The notes: a model not told the origin generated them from the letters alone. Counted from the first letter of the stretch, positions 52,543 through 62,574 are shown. The stretch: DNA of 64,000 nucleotides from Rhodopseudomonas_A palustris_F (GCF_000013745.1 NC_007925.1:186001-250000); one strand, 5' to 3'. Program-made: numbers and translations.

Positions 52543-52909
52543 GATCGTCGCAACAGCCGTGGCACGGCCGGCCGGATCGCAGCGCAGTGGCCCGAATGCC
52601 CTTAGGTTCCGGCGGGTTTTTGCAGAGATTGCGCCCCGCCGCGGTTCGGCCGCCGCGAGTTTCTTGACTTTCCAAGCCTTCCCCCTGTAAATCCGCCCCA
52701 CTTCTCGAAAAGTATCGCTTTTCGACCCGCCGCCCGGTCCCGGAGACCGGAGGTCAACGCCCGACAGCGCTGTGCGCCCTCGGGCGCCATAAGTGTTTGG
52801 AATTCTTTTCCTTCGCCGGCTTTGGCGGGCGCAGGGGAAACCGGCAACGACCTCATCCTGAGGGGCCGCGAAGCGGCGTCTCGAAGGATGGGCTGCAAGG
52901 ATAACGACC

Positions 52910-54454
52910 GTGTTCGACAATCTGTCGGAAAAGCTTGGTGGCATTCTCAATCGGCTGACCCGCCGCGGGTCGCTGACCGAGGCCGACGTCGACGCCGCGA
53001 TGCGCGAAGTGCGCCGCGCGCTGCTCGAGGCCGACGTCTCGCTCGACGTGGTGAAGAGCTTCACCGACAAGGTCCGCGAGCAGGCGATCGGCGCCACCGT
53101 GGTGAAGTCGGTGACGCCCGGCCAGATGGTGGTCAAGATCGTCCATGACGAGCTGGTCGCCACGCTCGGCTCCGACGCCCAGATCATCGACCTCAACGCC
53201 GTGCCGCCGGTGCCGATCATGATGGTCGGTCTGCAGGGCTCCGGCAAAACCACCACCACCGCCAAGCTCGCCCGCCGCCTCACCCAGCGCGACAAGCGCC
53301 GTGTGCTGATGGCCTCGCTCGACGTCTATCGCCCGGCGGCGATGGAGCAGTTAGCAATCCTCGGCCGCGATCTCGAGATCGACACGCTGCCGATCGTCGA
53401 CGGCCAGAAGCCGGCGCAGATCGCGCGCCGCGCCATCGAGGCCGCCAAGCTCGGCGGCTACGACGTGGTGCTGCTCGACACCGCCGGCCGCACCACGCTC
53501 GACGACGAGATGATGGCGGAAGCCGCCGAGATCAAAGCCGTCGCCAGCCCGCACGAAGTGCTGCTGGTCGCCGACTCGCTCACCGGCCAGGACGCCGTCA
53601 ATCTGGCGCGCGCCTTCGACACCCAGGTCGGCCTCACCGGCATCGTGCTGACGCGCGTCGACGGCGACGGCCGCGGCGGCGCCGCGCTGTCGATGCGCGC
53701 CGTCACCGGCAAGCCGATCAAGCTGATGGGCACCGGCGAAAAGACCGACGCGCTGGAAGATTTTCATCCGAGCCGGATCGCCGGCCGGATCCTCGGCATG
53801 GGCGACGTGGTGTCGCTGGTCGAGAAGGCCGCCTCGCATCTCGACGCCGAGAAGGCCGCCGCCGTCGCCGAGAAGATGCGCAAGGGGCAATTCGACCTCT
53901 CCGACATGCGCGAACAATTGCTGCAGATGACCAAGATGGGCGGCATCGGCGGGCTGATGGGGCTGATGCCCGGCATCGCCAAGATGAAGAGCCAGATCGC
54001 CGCCTCGCGGATCGACGACAAGGTGCTGAGCCGGCAGATCGCGATCATCGATTCGATGACCCGGCAGGAGCGCAAGAACCCCGACATCCTCAAGGCCAGC
54101 CGCAAGAAGCGGATCGCCGCGGGCGCCGGGCTGAAGGTCGAAGAGGTCAACAAGCTGCTGAAAATGCACCGCAACATGGCCGACATGATGAAGGCCGTGG
54201 GACGCGGCAAGGGCGGCCCGATGGCCGGTCTCGCGCAGGCCATGGGGTTCGGCGGCGGCATGCCCTCGCCGGAACAGATCAAGGCGATGCAGGAGCAGCA
54301 GGCCCAGGGCGGCGGCGGATTGCCGGAGTTGCCGAAGGATCTGCCGCCGAGCCTGCGCGGCGGACTGCCGAAACTTCCCGGCCTCACGGGCTTAAGCGGC
54401 AAGCCGACGCTGCCGGGCCTCGGCGGCTTCCCGGGCTTCGGGAAAAAGAAATGA
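52910..54454 (+). CDS. ffh: Signal recognition particle protein Ffh
   Basis: The 514-residue GTPase has the N domain (MFDNLSEKLGGILNRLTRRG), the G domain with GLQGSGKTTTTAKLARRL, DVYRPAAMEQL and DTAGRTTLDDEMM, and a methionine-rich M domain that binds signal peptides and SRP RNA. The C-terminal ~80 residues are rich in Gly, Pro, Leu and Lys. The start is a GTG at 52910. It leads the ffh-rpsP-rimM-trmD-rplS row; its receptor FtsY is at 44564. The SRP RNA gene is not in the window. Confidence 0.97.
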   Translation: MFDNLSEKLGGILNRLTRRGSLTEADVDAAMREVRRALLEADVSLDVVKSFTDKVREQAIGATVVKSVTPGQMVVKIVHDELVATLGSDAQIIDLNAVPPVPIMMVGLQGSGKTTTTAKLARRLTQRDKRRVLMASLDVYRPAAMEQLAILGRDLEIDTLPIVDGQKPAQIARRAIEAAKLGGYDVVLLDTAGRTTLDDEMMAEAAEIKAVASPHEVLLVADSLTGQDAVNLARAFDTQVGLTGIVLTRVDGDGRGGAALSMRAVTGKPIKLMGTGEKTDALEDFHPSRIAGRILGMGDVVSLVEKAASHLDAEKAAAVAEKMRKGQFDLSDMREQLLQMTKMGGIGGLMGLMPGIAKMKSQIAASRIDDKVLSRQIAIIDSMTRQERKNPDILKASRKKRIAAGAGLKVEEVNKLLKMHRNMADMMKAVGRGKGGPMAGLAQAMGFGGGMPSPEQIKAMQEQQAQGGGGLPELPKDLPPSLRGGLPKLPGLTGLSGKPTLPGLGGFPGFGKKK

Positions 54455-54564
54455 GAGATTTGGCCGACCCGATCACTTAAGGCGCGCGCTGCGCGCCTGA
54501 CCGAGCGGCTTCCACGGTTCACCGATTTTTTGAAACACGTACGAGACACCTCAAAGGAGACATC

Positions 54565-54897
54565 ATGTCAGTCGTTATCCGCCTCGCCCGCGCCGGCACC
54601 AAGAAGCGCCCGGTCTATCACGTCGTCGTCGCCGACTCGCGCTTCCCCCGTGACGGTCGCTTCATCGAGCGGCTCGGCCATTTCAATCCGCTGCTGCCGA
54701 AGGATAGCGAAGCCCGCCTGAAGCTCGACCTCGACAAGGTCAAGGCCTGGGTCGCCAAGGGCGCGCAGCCGTCGGATCGCGTCGCCCGTTTCCTCGACGC
54801 CGCCGGCGTCAAGAAGCGCGAAGCCCGCAACAATCCGGAAAAGGCCGTGCCCCGCAAGGAGCGCAAGGCCGCCGCTGAAGCCGCCGCCAAGAAGTAA
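54565..54897 (+). CDS. rpsP: 30S ribosomal protein S16
   Basis: The 110-residue protein begins MSVVIRLARAGTKKRPVYHV with the following VVADSRFPRDGRFIERLGHF and NPL, the S16 hallmark. A basic, lysine/alanine-rich tail extends beyond the core, as usual in alphaproteobacteria. AAAGGAGA lies upstream of the ATG. S16 is needed for early 30S assembly. Confidence 0.98.
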   Translation: MSVVIRLARAGTKKRPVYHVVVADSRFPRDGRFIERLGHFNPLLPKDSEARLKLDLDKVKAWVAKGAQPSDRVARFLDAAGVKKREARNNPEKAVPRKERKAAAEAAAKK

Positions 54898-54989
54898 GGA
54901 CTTCTCGCGTGCCGCTTTCCTCATGCTTGGCGACGCCCGGCTCCCGCCGTGCTGCTCGGCATGAGGTCAGCAGGTCGTTGGCCCATCAC

Positions 54990-55079
54990 GTCATGGCCGG
55001 GCTCGTCCCGGCCATCCACGCCCATAGGCGAAGCTTTCCAGGTTTCTTCGTGGATGGCCGGGACAAGCCCGGCCATGAC
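54990..55079. repeat. Palindromic extragenic repeat, family 3
   Basis: The 90-bp element starts GTCATGGCCGGGCTCGTCCC and ends GGGACAAGCCCGGCCATGAC. It lies inside the rpsP-rimM gap, so it interrupts a gene row that is usually one operon. Confidence 0.92.
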
Positions 55080-55138
55080 GCGGAGAGGATGCCGATAGCC
55101 GCGCGCGGCGTTGCCCGCGTCTCGGGGAATGCGCGCTG

Positions 55139-55669
55139 ATGCCCGCCGACAAAATCTGCGTCGCCCGGATCGGCGCGCCGCATGGCGTGCGCGGCGCGGT
55201 GAAGCTGTGGCCGTTCACCGCCGATCCGTTGGCCGTGCTCGATTATGGTCCGCTCTCCACCAAAGACGGCAAGCGCAGCTTCGAGGTCGAAACCGCGCGA
55301 GAGGCCAAGGGCCATCTGGTGGCGACGCTGCAGGGCGTCGTCAGCCGCGAGGACGCCGAGCGGCTGAACGGCGTTGAGCTCTACATCGATCGCGCTCAAT
55401 TGCCACCGCCCGAAGAGGGCGAGTACTACCACGCCGACCTGATCGGGCTGGCTGCGGTCGACGCCGCGGGCGCGCCGATCGGCAAGGTGCTGGCGATCCA
55501 TAATTTCGGCGCCGGCGACATCATCGAAATCGCGCCGCCGTCCGGCCCGACGCTGCTGTTGCCGTTCACCAATGCGGTGGTGCCGACCGTCGACATCGCG
55601 AGCGGCCGCGTCGTGATCGAACTGCCCGCCGAAATCGAGGGCGACGACCCGGCGCAGGCGGATATCTGA
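55139..55669 (+). CDS. rimM: 16S rRNA processing protein RimM
   Basis: The 176-residue protein has the N-terminal RimM domain (VARIGAPHGVRGAVKLWPFT) and the C-terminal PRC-barrel part (YYHADLIGLAAVDAAGAPIG, then ILPFTNAV-like LLLPFTNAVVPTVD). It helps mature the 30S head and binds S19. It follows rpsP after a repeat. Confidence 0.96.
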   Translation: MPADKICVARIGAPHGVRGAVKLWPFTADPLAVLDYGPLSTKDGKRSFEVETAREAKGHLVATLQGVVSREDAERLNGVELYIDRAQLPPPEEGEYYHADLIGLAAVDAAGAPIGKVLAIHNFGAGDIIEIAPPSGPTLLLPFTNAVVPTVDIASGRVVIELPAEIEGDDPAQADI

Positions 55670-55676
55670 GTTCATC

Positions 55677-55798
55677 GTGTCCCGGGCGCGGTGCAGCGCG
55701 CAGCGCTGCTCCGCAGACCCGGGACCGTTACGAAGGCAGCGTCCGTAACGGCCCCGGCTCGCGACGCAATACTGCGTATTGCATCGCGTCCGGGGCAC
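55677..55798. repeat. Palindromic extragenic repeat, family 1
   Basis: The 122-bp element starts GTGTCCCGGGCGC and ends GCGTCCGGGGCAC, with inner arms GGGACCGTTACG and CGTAACGGCCCC. It also has a small hairpin, GCAATAC-TGC-GTATTGC. It lies in the rimM-trmD gap. Confidence 0.9.
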
Positions 55799-55866
55799 GG
55801 CGCTTCATTCCGTAATTCACTCATCATCCGGTTTGACGGCGCGGGTCCGGCGCGCCAAGGAAAGCC

Positions 55867-56622
55867 ATGAGCAAAGCCATGAGCTGCGAACCGACCCCCT
55901 GGCGCGCCACCGTGCTGACGCTGTTTCCCGAGATGTTTCCCGGCCCGCTCGGCGTCAGCCTGGCCGGCCGCGCGCTGGCGACCGGCTTGTGGGCGCTGGA
56001 AGTCCGCGACATCCGCGACAGCGCCACCGACAAGCACCGCAGCGTCGACGACACCCCGGCCGGCGGCGGCCCCGGCATGGTGCTGCGCGCCGACGTGCTG
56101 GCGGCGGCGATCGATGCGGCTGACGCCGGCGAAACCCGTCCGCGGCTGGTGATGAGCCCGCGCGGCCGGCCGCTCACCCAAGCGAAGGTCGCGGAGCTCG
56201 CGGCCGGGCCGGGGCCGCTGATCGTCTGCGGCCGTTTTGAGGGGATCGACCAGCGGGTGATCGACGCCCGCGATCTCGAAGAAGTGTCGATCGGCGACTA
56301 TGTGCTGTCCGGCGGCGAGATCGCCGCATTGGCGCTGCTCGATGCCTGCGTGCGGCTGTTGCCGGGGGTGATGGGCAAGCAGGGCTCGGCGCTGGAGGAG
56401 AGTTTTTCCGACGGCCTGTTGGAATATCCGCAATACACCCGGCCGCAACTGTTCGAGGAACGGCCGATCCCGGAGATTTTGACCTCTGGCGATCACGCCA
56501 AGGTCGCGGCCTGGCGCCGCGCCGAGGCGGAAAAGCTCACCCGAGCCCGCCGACCGGACCTGTTCGCCACGCGACCGCAACCGAATCGCCAAAAACCGCC
56601 AAAAAACACGACGGACGGGTGA
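55867..56622 (+). CDS. trmD: tRNA (guanine-37-N1) methyltransferase TrmD
   Basis: The enzyme of about 251 residues methylates G37 of tRNA. It has the SPOUT knot motifs ICGRFEGIDQRVID and EVSIGDYVLSGGEIAAL, and RPQLFEERPIPEILTSGDHA. The N-terminal part ATVLTLFPEMFPGPLGVSLA is typical. Two in-frame ATGs (55867 and 55879) lie in a perfect 12-bp tandem duplication, so both starts are possible; the second gives the usual length. Confidence 0.96.
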   Translation: MSKAMSCEPTPWRATVLTLFPEMFPGPLGVSLAGRALATGLWALEVRDIRDSATDKHRSVDDTPAGGGPGMVLRADVLAAAIDAADAGETRPRLVMSPRGRPLTQAKVAELAAGPGPLIVCGRFEGIDQRVIDARDLEEVSIGDYVLSGGEIAALALLDACVRLLPGVMGKQGSALEESFSDGLLEYPQYTRPQLFEERPIPEILTSGDHAKVAAWRRAEAEKLTRARRPDLFATRPQPNRQKPPKNTTDG

Positions 56623-56735
56623 CAAAGCTTCGTCTTTGCCGTATAGCACCGCCAAATCCGCGCACTGGCAGGATAAATAGATAGTCGCGCAGCCCGCGCC
56701 GGGATGGCTGGGCGCGCCGCCGATGGAGAATTGCA

Positions 56736-57131
56736 ATGAACCTCATTCAAGAGCTCGAAAAAGAGCAGTTCGACAAATTGTCCGCCGGCAAGGTGATTCC
56801 GGAGTTCGGTCCCGGCGATACCGTGATCGTCAATGTGAAGGTGGTCGAAGGCGAGCGCTCCCGCGTGCAGGCCTATGAAGGCGTCTGCATCGGCCGTTCC
56901 GGCGGCGGCATCAACGAGAGCTTCACCGTGCGCAAGATTTCCTACGGCGAGGGCGTCGAGCGCGTGTTCCCGCTGCTGTCCCCGATGATCGATTCGATCA
57001 AGGTGGTGCGCCGCGGCAAGGTGCGTCGCGCCAAACTGTATTACCTGCGCGACCTGCGCGGCAAATCGGCCCGCATCGTCGAGAAGAAGCAGGACCGCCC
57101 GGCCAAGGTCGTGGCCGGCGCCGCCGAGTAA
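56736..57131 (+). CDS. rplS: 50S ribosomal protein L19
   Basis: The 131-residue protein contains IPEFGPGDTVIVNVKVVEGE, AYEGVCIGRSGGGINESFTV, GVERVFPLLSPMIDSIKVVR and RAKLYYLRDLRGKSARI, the full L19 signature. It lies at the 30S-50S interface. It ends the row and is followed by a strong terminator. Confidence 0.98.
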   Translation: MNLIQELEKEQFDKLSAGKVIPEFGPGDTVIVNVKVVEGERSRVQAYEGVCIGRSGGGINESFTVRKISYGEGVERVFPLLSPMIDSIKVVRRGKVRRAKLYYLRDLRGKSARIVEKKQDRPAKVVAGAAE

Positions 57132-57158
57132 TCTTCGACGCTTCAATCTGGTTTCGAG

Positions 57159-57187
57159 AAAGCGCGGGTTTTTGCCCGCGCTTTTTT
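57159..57187 (+). terminator. Rho-independent terminator after rplS
   Basis: Arms AAAGCGCGGG (57159-57168) and CCCGCGCTTT (57175-57184) form a perfect 10-bp stem. The hairpin ends in a run of six T. It lies 27 nt after the rplS stop. Confidence 0.95.
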
Positions 57188-57207
57188 CGTATGCGACAGC
57201 AGCCCCC

Positions 57208-57331
57208 GTGTCCCGGACGCGGTGTGGCGCGCCAGCGCCGCACCGCGAGCCGGGACCGTTACAGATGCCGCGTTCCGCAAAGGCCCCGGCTCTGCGGCGC
57301 AATACTTCGTATTGCATCGCGTCCGGGGCAC
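57208..57331. repeat. Palindromic extragenic repeat, family 1
   Basis: The 124-bp element starts GTGTCCCGGACGC and ends GCGTCCGGGGCAC. Like the copy at 55677 it carries a GCAATAC/GTATTGC hairpin near the right end. Confidence 0.9.
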
Positions 57332-57588
57332 GCACGCCGATCGACCCCCGCACACGGAACCGGCGGCGCCATCGCAGGCCAAGCGTTGTCGCGTCGTCGC
57401 ATCGTGCTATATGAGTGGAATGTTTCCAATCCGTCCGCTTGCAGCACGCATCGTGCTCGACGACCGCAGCCGCCTGCCTTGGCGGTTCTTCGGACGGCTG
57501 ACCACGGCCGCGCTCACGGCTTGAGCCCGCCCGCCGCTTCGCGGAGCTCGCCGTTGCCCTCTTTCAGTTTCGACAAGGTTGAAATCTC

Positions 57589-59010
<1,422 letters not shown>

Positions 59011-59039
59011 GGAGGCCAATCCCGCGCGCACGAACGACG

Positions 59040-59180
59040 CGCGCCCCGGACGCTGCGCAACGCGCCGCCCTTGCGGCGTGGTGCGCTGCAGATCCGGGGC
59101 CATGACGCAACGAAGCGATTGAGACGTTTCCGATGCAACGGTCCCGGTTCTGCGGCGCAGTACGTCGGATGCGCCACCAT
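59040..59180. repeat. Diverged family-1 repeat
   Basis: The left end GCGCCCCGGACGC and an inner ACGGTCCCGGTTCTGCGGCG match family 1, but the right end has decayed (it lacks GCGTCCGGG). It lies after leuC. Confidence 0.65.
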
Positions 59181-59286
59181 GCGCCGCGAGCTCCGAACCA
59201 TGACCTGATCGCGACACCTCCCGTCGACCTGTCGTGGACGGTAACGGGCATCCCCTGCACAGTTTCCCGCGGCAGTGCGGATCGAA

Positions 59287-59619
59287 TTAGCCGGGCCGCC
59301 AGAAGCAATTCATCCGCGGGGTGATCACGGTGCCGCTCGGGCGATATTCCTCGACATAGGTGGCGGTGCAGTCGCGCACCGCGTTCGGACCGGGATTGTA
59401 ACGCGGAATGACGCCGTAGGAGTCGGAGCGGTAGATCGGATAGACTCGCAGCCGGGTCGGCGGCCACCGCGTGGCGCGGCGCTGCGCCGAGAGATCCGAC
59501 GCGGCGACCCCGGAAGACGCCTGCGGCGCGCCCTGACCGCTCTGCGCGGCGGCCATTTGCGGCGCGGAGAAACCGATCGTCAGCAGCGCGAGCCCGATCG
59601 CTATGGTCCTGTCCCTCAT
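59287..59619 (-). CDS. Small secreted protein of unknown function
   Basis: The 110-residue protein has a signal peptide (IAIGLALLTIGFSAPQMAAA). A Gln/Ser/Ala-rich linker follows, then a basic-aromatic C-terminal part (LRVYPIYRSDSYGVIPRYNP and AVRDCTATYVEEYRPSGTVI) with two cysteines. No family was recognised. The ATG at 59619 has GGAG 7 nt upstream. It lies on the opposite strand between leuC and leuD. Confidence 0.65.
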   Translation of the reverse strand: MRDRTIAIGLALLTIGFSAPQMAAAQSGQGAPQASSGVAASDLSAQRRATRWPPTRLRVYPIYRSDSYGVIPRYNPGPNAVRDCTATYVEEYRPSGTVITPRMNCFWRPG

Positions 59620-59732
59620 CACCCGCTCCCGCATCAAGATCCCCGCCGCTACGCTCTCCGATTGCCGTGCCGGCGTCAACCGCAGCCGCGGCGGGCTTTG
59701 CGGAAACGGTTCCGATTGTCTAAGACAGCGCC

Positions 59733-60134
59733 ATGTGGTCGTCCGCAAAATCGCCGTCGCTCGCCGAAATGGAAGTCATGGCGCACGACATGTTCAGCCA
59801 GCTGCCGAAGGGGTTTCGCGACCTCTGCGCCGGCGTGATCATCCGCGTCGAGGATTTTCCCACCGACGAGGTGCTGGAGGAGATGCAGGCCGAAAGCGAA
59901 TTCGACCTGCTCGGCCTGTTCCAAGGCGTCGGGCTGCCGCATCAAAGCCATGACGACATCGCCCCGCTGCCCAATATGATCTGGCTGTACCGACGCCCGA
60001 TCCTGGATTACTGGGCCGAACACGACGAAAGCCTCGGCCATGTCGTCCGCCACGTGCTGGTGCACGAGATCGGCCACCATTTCGGGCTGTCGGACGACGA
60101 CATGGAAGCCATCGAGGCCGAGGTGGCCGACTAG
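59733..60134 (+). CDS. Zincin-like metallopeptidase-type protein
   Basis: The 133-residue protein has the zinc motif HEIGHHFGLSDDDM (HExxH at residues 111-115), preceded by LPNMIWLYRRPILDYW. This matches the small metallopeptidase-like family formerly called DUF1025. It has no signal peptide. Proteolytic activity has not been shown in general for this family. It is common next to leuD in Rhizobiales. The stop is 74 nt before leuD. Confidence 0.88.
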   Translation: MWSSAKSPSLAEMEVMAHDMFSQLPKGFRDLCAGVIIRVEDFPTDEVLEEMQAESEFDLLGLFQGVGLPHQSHDDIAPLPNMIWLYRRPILDYWAEHDESLGHVVRHVLVHEIGHHFGLSDDDMEAIEAEVAD

Positions 60135-60208
60135 GGTTGCCGCAGATTGCCCTTGGAGCCGTCGCGCGATCGGGCTAAAATCTTGGCTTCATTCAGGGAT
60201 AAATCGAC

Positions 60209-60814
60209 ATGGACAAGTTCACCACGCTGGAAGGCGTCGCGGCGCCGCTGAAGATCATCAATGTCGATACCGACATGATCATCCCCAAGCAGTTCCTGAA
60301 GACCATCAAGCGCACCGGGCTCGGCAAGGGGCTGTTCTCGGAGCAGCGCTACAAGGACGACGGCAGCGAGAATCCGGATTTCATCCTCAACAAGCCGGCC
60401 TATCGCAACGCCAAGATCCTGGTCGCCGGTGACAATTTCGGCTGCGGCTCGAGCCGCGAGCACGCCCCCTGGGCGCTGCTCGACTTCGGCATTCGCTGCG
60501 TGATCTCGACCTCGTTCGGCGACATCTTCTACAACAACTGCTTCAAGAACGGCGTGCTGCCGATCCGGGTGACGCAGGCCGACCTCGACAAGCTGTTCGA
60601 CGACGCCGAGCGCGGCGCCAACGCCACCATCACCATCGACCTCGGCAAGCAGGAAATCCGCGGGCCGGACGGCGGCACGGTGAAGTTCGACATCGACCCG
60701 TTCCGCAAGCACTGCCTGATGAACGGCCTCGACGACATCGGGCTGACGCTGGAAAAGAAAGCCTCGATCGACAGCTACGAGGACAAGGCCAAGACCGAAC
60801 GCGCCTGGGCGTAA
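60209..60814 (+). CDS. leuD: 3-isopropylmalate dehydratase small subunit
   Basis: The 201-residue swivel-domain subunit has the signature GDNFGCGSSREHAPWALLDF and FGDIFYNNCFKNGVLP. The start MDKFTTLEGVAAPLKIINVD is typical. It completes the LeuCD active site with the subunit encoded at 57589. A perfect long hairpin follows the stop. Confidence 0.97.
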   Translation: MDKFTTLEGVAAPLKIINVDTDMIIPKQFLKTIKRTGLGKGLFSEQRYKDDGSENPDFILNKPAYRNAKILVAGDNFGCGSSREHAPWALLDFGIRCVISTSFGDIFYNNCFKNGVLPIRVTQADLDKLFDDAERGANATITIDLGKQEIRGPDGGTVKFDIDPFRKHCLMNGLDDIGLTLEKKASIDSYEDKAKTERAWA

Positions 60815-60830
60815 GTTAAGCGCGCGCCTC

Positions 60831-60860
60831 TTCCCTCGCCCCGCTTGCGGGGCGAGGGAA
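60831..60860. terminator. 30-bp perfect palindrome between convergent leuD and higA
   Basis: TTCCCTCGCCCCGC and GCGGGGCGAGGGAA form a perfect 14-bp stem with a 2-nt centre. It lies 17 nt after leuD and 45 nt after the end of the opposite gene. It lacks a T-run, but its place between convergent genes suggests a two-way terminator; it may also be a repeat element. Confidence 0.6.
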
Positions 60861-60904
60861 GCACGCGTTGCCGTTGCCGCAACGCCATCACAGATCAACC
60901 CGCC

Positions 60905-61285
60905 TCACGCCGCCTCGTCGCCGCGGGTCGGGCGGATCAGCACCTCCGCCGAGATGCCGAGGTGCTCATGCAGCCGGCGTATCATCTCGATTGACAGGCT
61001 GCGCCGGCGATTCATCACCTCGGCGACGCGGGCGCGGGTCCCGATCAACGGTTCGAGATCTTTGCGACTGAGGCCCTGCTGCTCCATCCGAAATTGAATC
61101 GCCTCGATCGGGTCGGGCGGGTCCATCGGATCGTGCCGGGCCTCATAGGCGTCGATCAGCGTCGCCAGCACGTCGAGCCGGTCGCCTTTGGGTGTCCCAC
61201 TCTTGGCGCCCCAAAGCTGCTCGACTTCGACCAGCGCGTTCTGATAATCCGCCTCGGTGCGAATCGGCTTCAGTTCAGTCGCCAT
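60905..61285 (-). CDS. higA: HigA-type antitoxin (helix-turn-helix)
   Basis: The 126-residue protein has a C-terminal helix-turn-helix: AIQFRMEQQGLSRKDLEPLI followed by GTRARVAEVMNRRRSLSIEM. The N-terminal part (RTEADYQNALVEVEQLWGAK) is the toxin-binding part of this HigA type. It overlaps the toxin gene by 11 bp and probably represses the shared promoter. Confidence 0.9.
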   Translation of the reverse strand: MATELKPIRTEADYQNALVEVEQLWGAKSGTPKGDRLDVLATLIDAYEARHDPMDPPDPIEAIQFRMEQQGLSRKDLEPLIGTRARVAEVMNRRRSLSIEMIRRLHEHLGISAEVLIRPTRGDEAA

Positions 61286-61598
61286 GTTGCACCTTCCTCA
61301 CGTCGAGCCGGTCGTAGGCAGTGTGGGTCCCGATCCATTTGATCCAGACGATGGCCTTGTCGAAATCAACAGCGACGACCAGACGATAGTCATTGCCCTT
61401 GATATTGAAGACGATCCGTTCCGCGCTGACGATGCTCGCCGTCGCATAGCGCCGCTTGACCTCTGCAGTGGTGGCCCAGGCCGCTTTGCTGACTTCGTCG
61501 AACCAGGCGTCGAGCGCTGCCTTTACCGCCCGCTGATCCTTTGTTCCGGCCAGGCTGGCGACAAACTCTCGTAGGGTGCGGCGCGCGATGATCCTCAT
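61275..61598 (-). CDS. higB: HigB-type mRNA interferase toxin
   Basis: The 107-residue protein starts MRIIARRTLREFVASLAG and contains AVKAALDAWFDEVSKAAW and ERIVFNIKGNDYRLVVAVDF. This is the HigB_toxin form of ribosome-dependent mRNA endonucleases. It precedes the antitoxin gene, as usual for higBA. The frame has an earlier ATG at 61616, but MRIIARRTLREF is the family start. Confidence 0.9.
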   Translation of the reverse strand: MRIIARRTLREFVASLAGTKDQRAVKAALDAWFDEVSKAAWATTAEVKRRYATASIVSAERIVFNIKGNDYRLVVAVDFDKAIVWIKWIGTHTAYDRLDVRKVQHGD

Positions 61599-61695
61599 CG
61601 GCGGCGATTGAACCATGGTCCCATTATGGGAGCAAGGTTTCTGCCTATTGTTCCTCGCCCTGCAACCGCCGCCCTACAGGGCCTTCACCCGATTC

Positions 61696-62574
61696 TCATG
61701 ATCCCATCGCCGCGATCGCGTCGGCGATCGCGATGGTCTTTTTCGCCATGTCGACATGCAGCCGTTCCACCATGCGGCCGTCGAGCTGGATCGCGCCGCG
61801 CGCGGCGTTTTCGGGCTCAGCAAACGCCGCGATCACCTTGCGGGCGTAGGCGACGTCCTCGGCCGGCGGCGTGAAGGCGGCGTTGCAGGCGTCGATCTGG
61901 CCGGGATGGATCAGCGTCTTGCCGTCGAAGCCGAGATCGCGCGCCTGCGCGCATTCATGCGCAAAGCCTTCGATATTGCCGATGTCGCTGTAAGGGCCGT
62001 CGAGGATCGCCAAGCCGTGGCTGCGCGCCGCCAGCACGCAATGCGTCATCATCGGCACCATCGCCGAACGGCCGGGCAGCATGCGAATGCCGGTTTCGCG
62101 CGAAATATCGTTCGGCCCGAACACGAAGCCGGCCAGCCGCATCTCGGAGTCCTGCGATGCCGCCGCCAGTTCCTCGGCGTGCAGCACGCCGCGCGCGGTC
62201 TCGATCATGATCCAGACCTTGATGGCGATCTCGGCGCCGACGTCGGTCAGCCGGTCGGCGATCGCGCTGAGCTCGGCGACGCTGGAAACCTTCGGCACCA
62301 GGATGCCGTCCGGTTTGGCCTTGCCGGCCATATTGAGGTCGTCGATCCACCACGGCGAGTCCAGACTGTTGATCCGGATCAGCACCTCGCGCTTGCCAAA
62401 ACCCTTGTCGCCAACCGCCTTGGCGATCTGCGCCCGCGCGGTGGCCTTGGCGTCCGGCGCCACCGAATCCTCGAGGTCGAGGATGAGGCCGTCGGCATGC
62501 AGCAGCCGGGCCTTTTCCAGCGCGCGGGCGTTCGACCCCGGCATGAACAGCAGGCTGCGGCGCGGACGGATCAT
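61696..62574 (-). CDS. CitE/HpcH-type lyase (malyl-CoA or citrate lyase beta-like)
   Basis: The 292-residue TIM-barrel enzyme begins with IRPRRSLLFMPGSNARALEK. It has DGLILDLEDSVAPDAKATAR, a catalytic/Mg-binding acidic segment (VWIMIETARGVLHAEELA), FVFGPNDISRE, and FDGKTLIHPGQIDACN. This is the CitE-like family that cleaves or forms C-C bonds in (S)-malyl-CoA, citramalyl-CoA or citryl-CoA. No citrate-lyase partner genes are nearby, so the stand-alone CoA-ester role is more likely. The ATG at 62574 is the family start. Confidence 0.88.
   Translation of the reverse strand: MIRPRRSLLFMPGSNARALEKARLLHADGLILDLEDSVAPDAKATARAQIAKAVGDKGFGKREVLIRINSLDSPWWIDDLNMAGKAKPDGILVPKVSSVAELSAIADRLTDVGAEIAIKVWIMIETARGVLHAEELAAASQDSEMRLAGFVFGPNDISRETGIRMLPGRSAMVPMMTHCVLAARSHGLAILDGPYSDIGNIEGFAHECAQARDLGFDGKTLIHPGQIDACNAAFTPPAEDVAYARKVIAAFAEPENAARGAIQLDGRMVERLHVDMAKKTIAIADAIAAMGS

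Larger units (their letters stand above)
52394..52909. other. pucA-ffh gap with hairpins and short tandem repeats
   Basis: No gene was recognised in 516 bp. It contains a post-pucA stem-loop (52425-52462), a 13-bp tandem repeat (52491-52542), a perfect 8-bp hairpin (TCGAAAAG and CTTTTCGA, 52705-52725) and a CCTCATCCTGAGG-containing element just before ffh (about 52850-52890). The ffh promoter is not evident. Confidence 0.6.
57132..57588. other. rplS-leuC gap
   Basis: It contains the rplS terminator (57159-57187), a family-1 repeat (57208-57331) and about 250 bp before leuC. A short frame beginning near 57411 (MSGMFPIRPLAARIV) was considered as a leader peptide but has no leucine run. The leuC promoter should lie within 57332-57588. 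Confidence 0.5.

Noticed and set aside
52394..52909. SRP RNA gene next to ffh
   Set aside because: The conserved GGAAGCAGC-type loop of SRP RNA was not found in the gap on either strand.
57411..57524. Possible leader peptide (MSGMFPIRPLAARIV) before leuC
   Set aside because: It has only scattered leucines and no clear terminator-antiterminator pair after it, so leucine attenuation is not supported.
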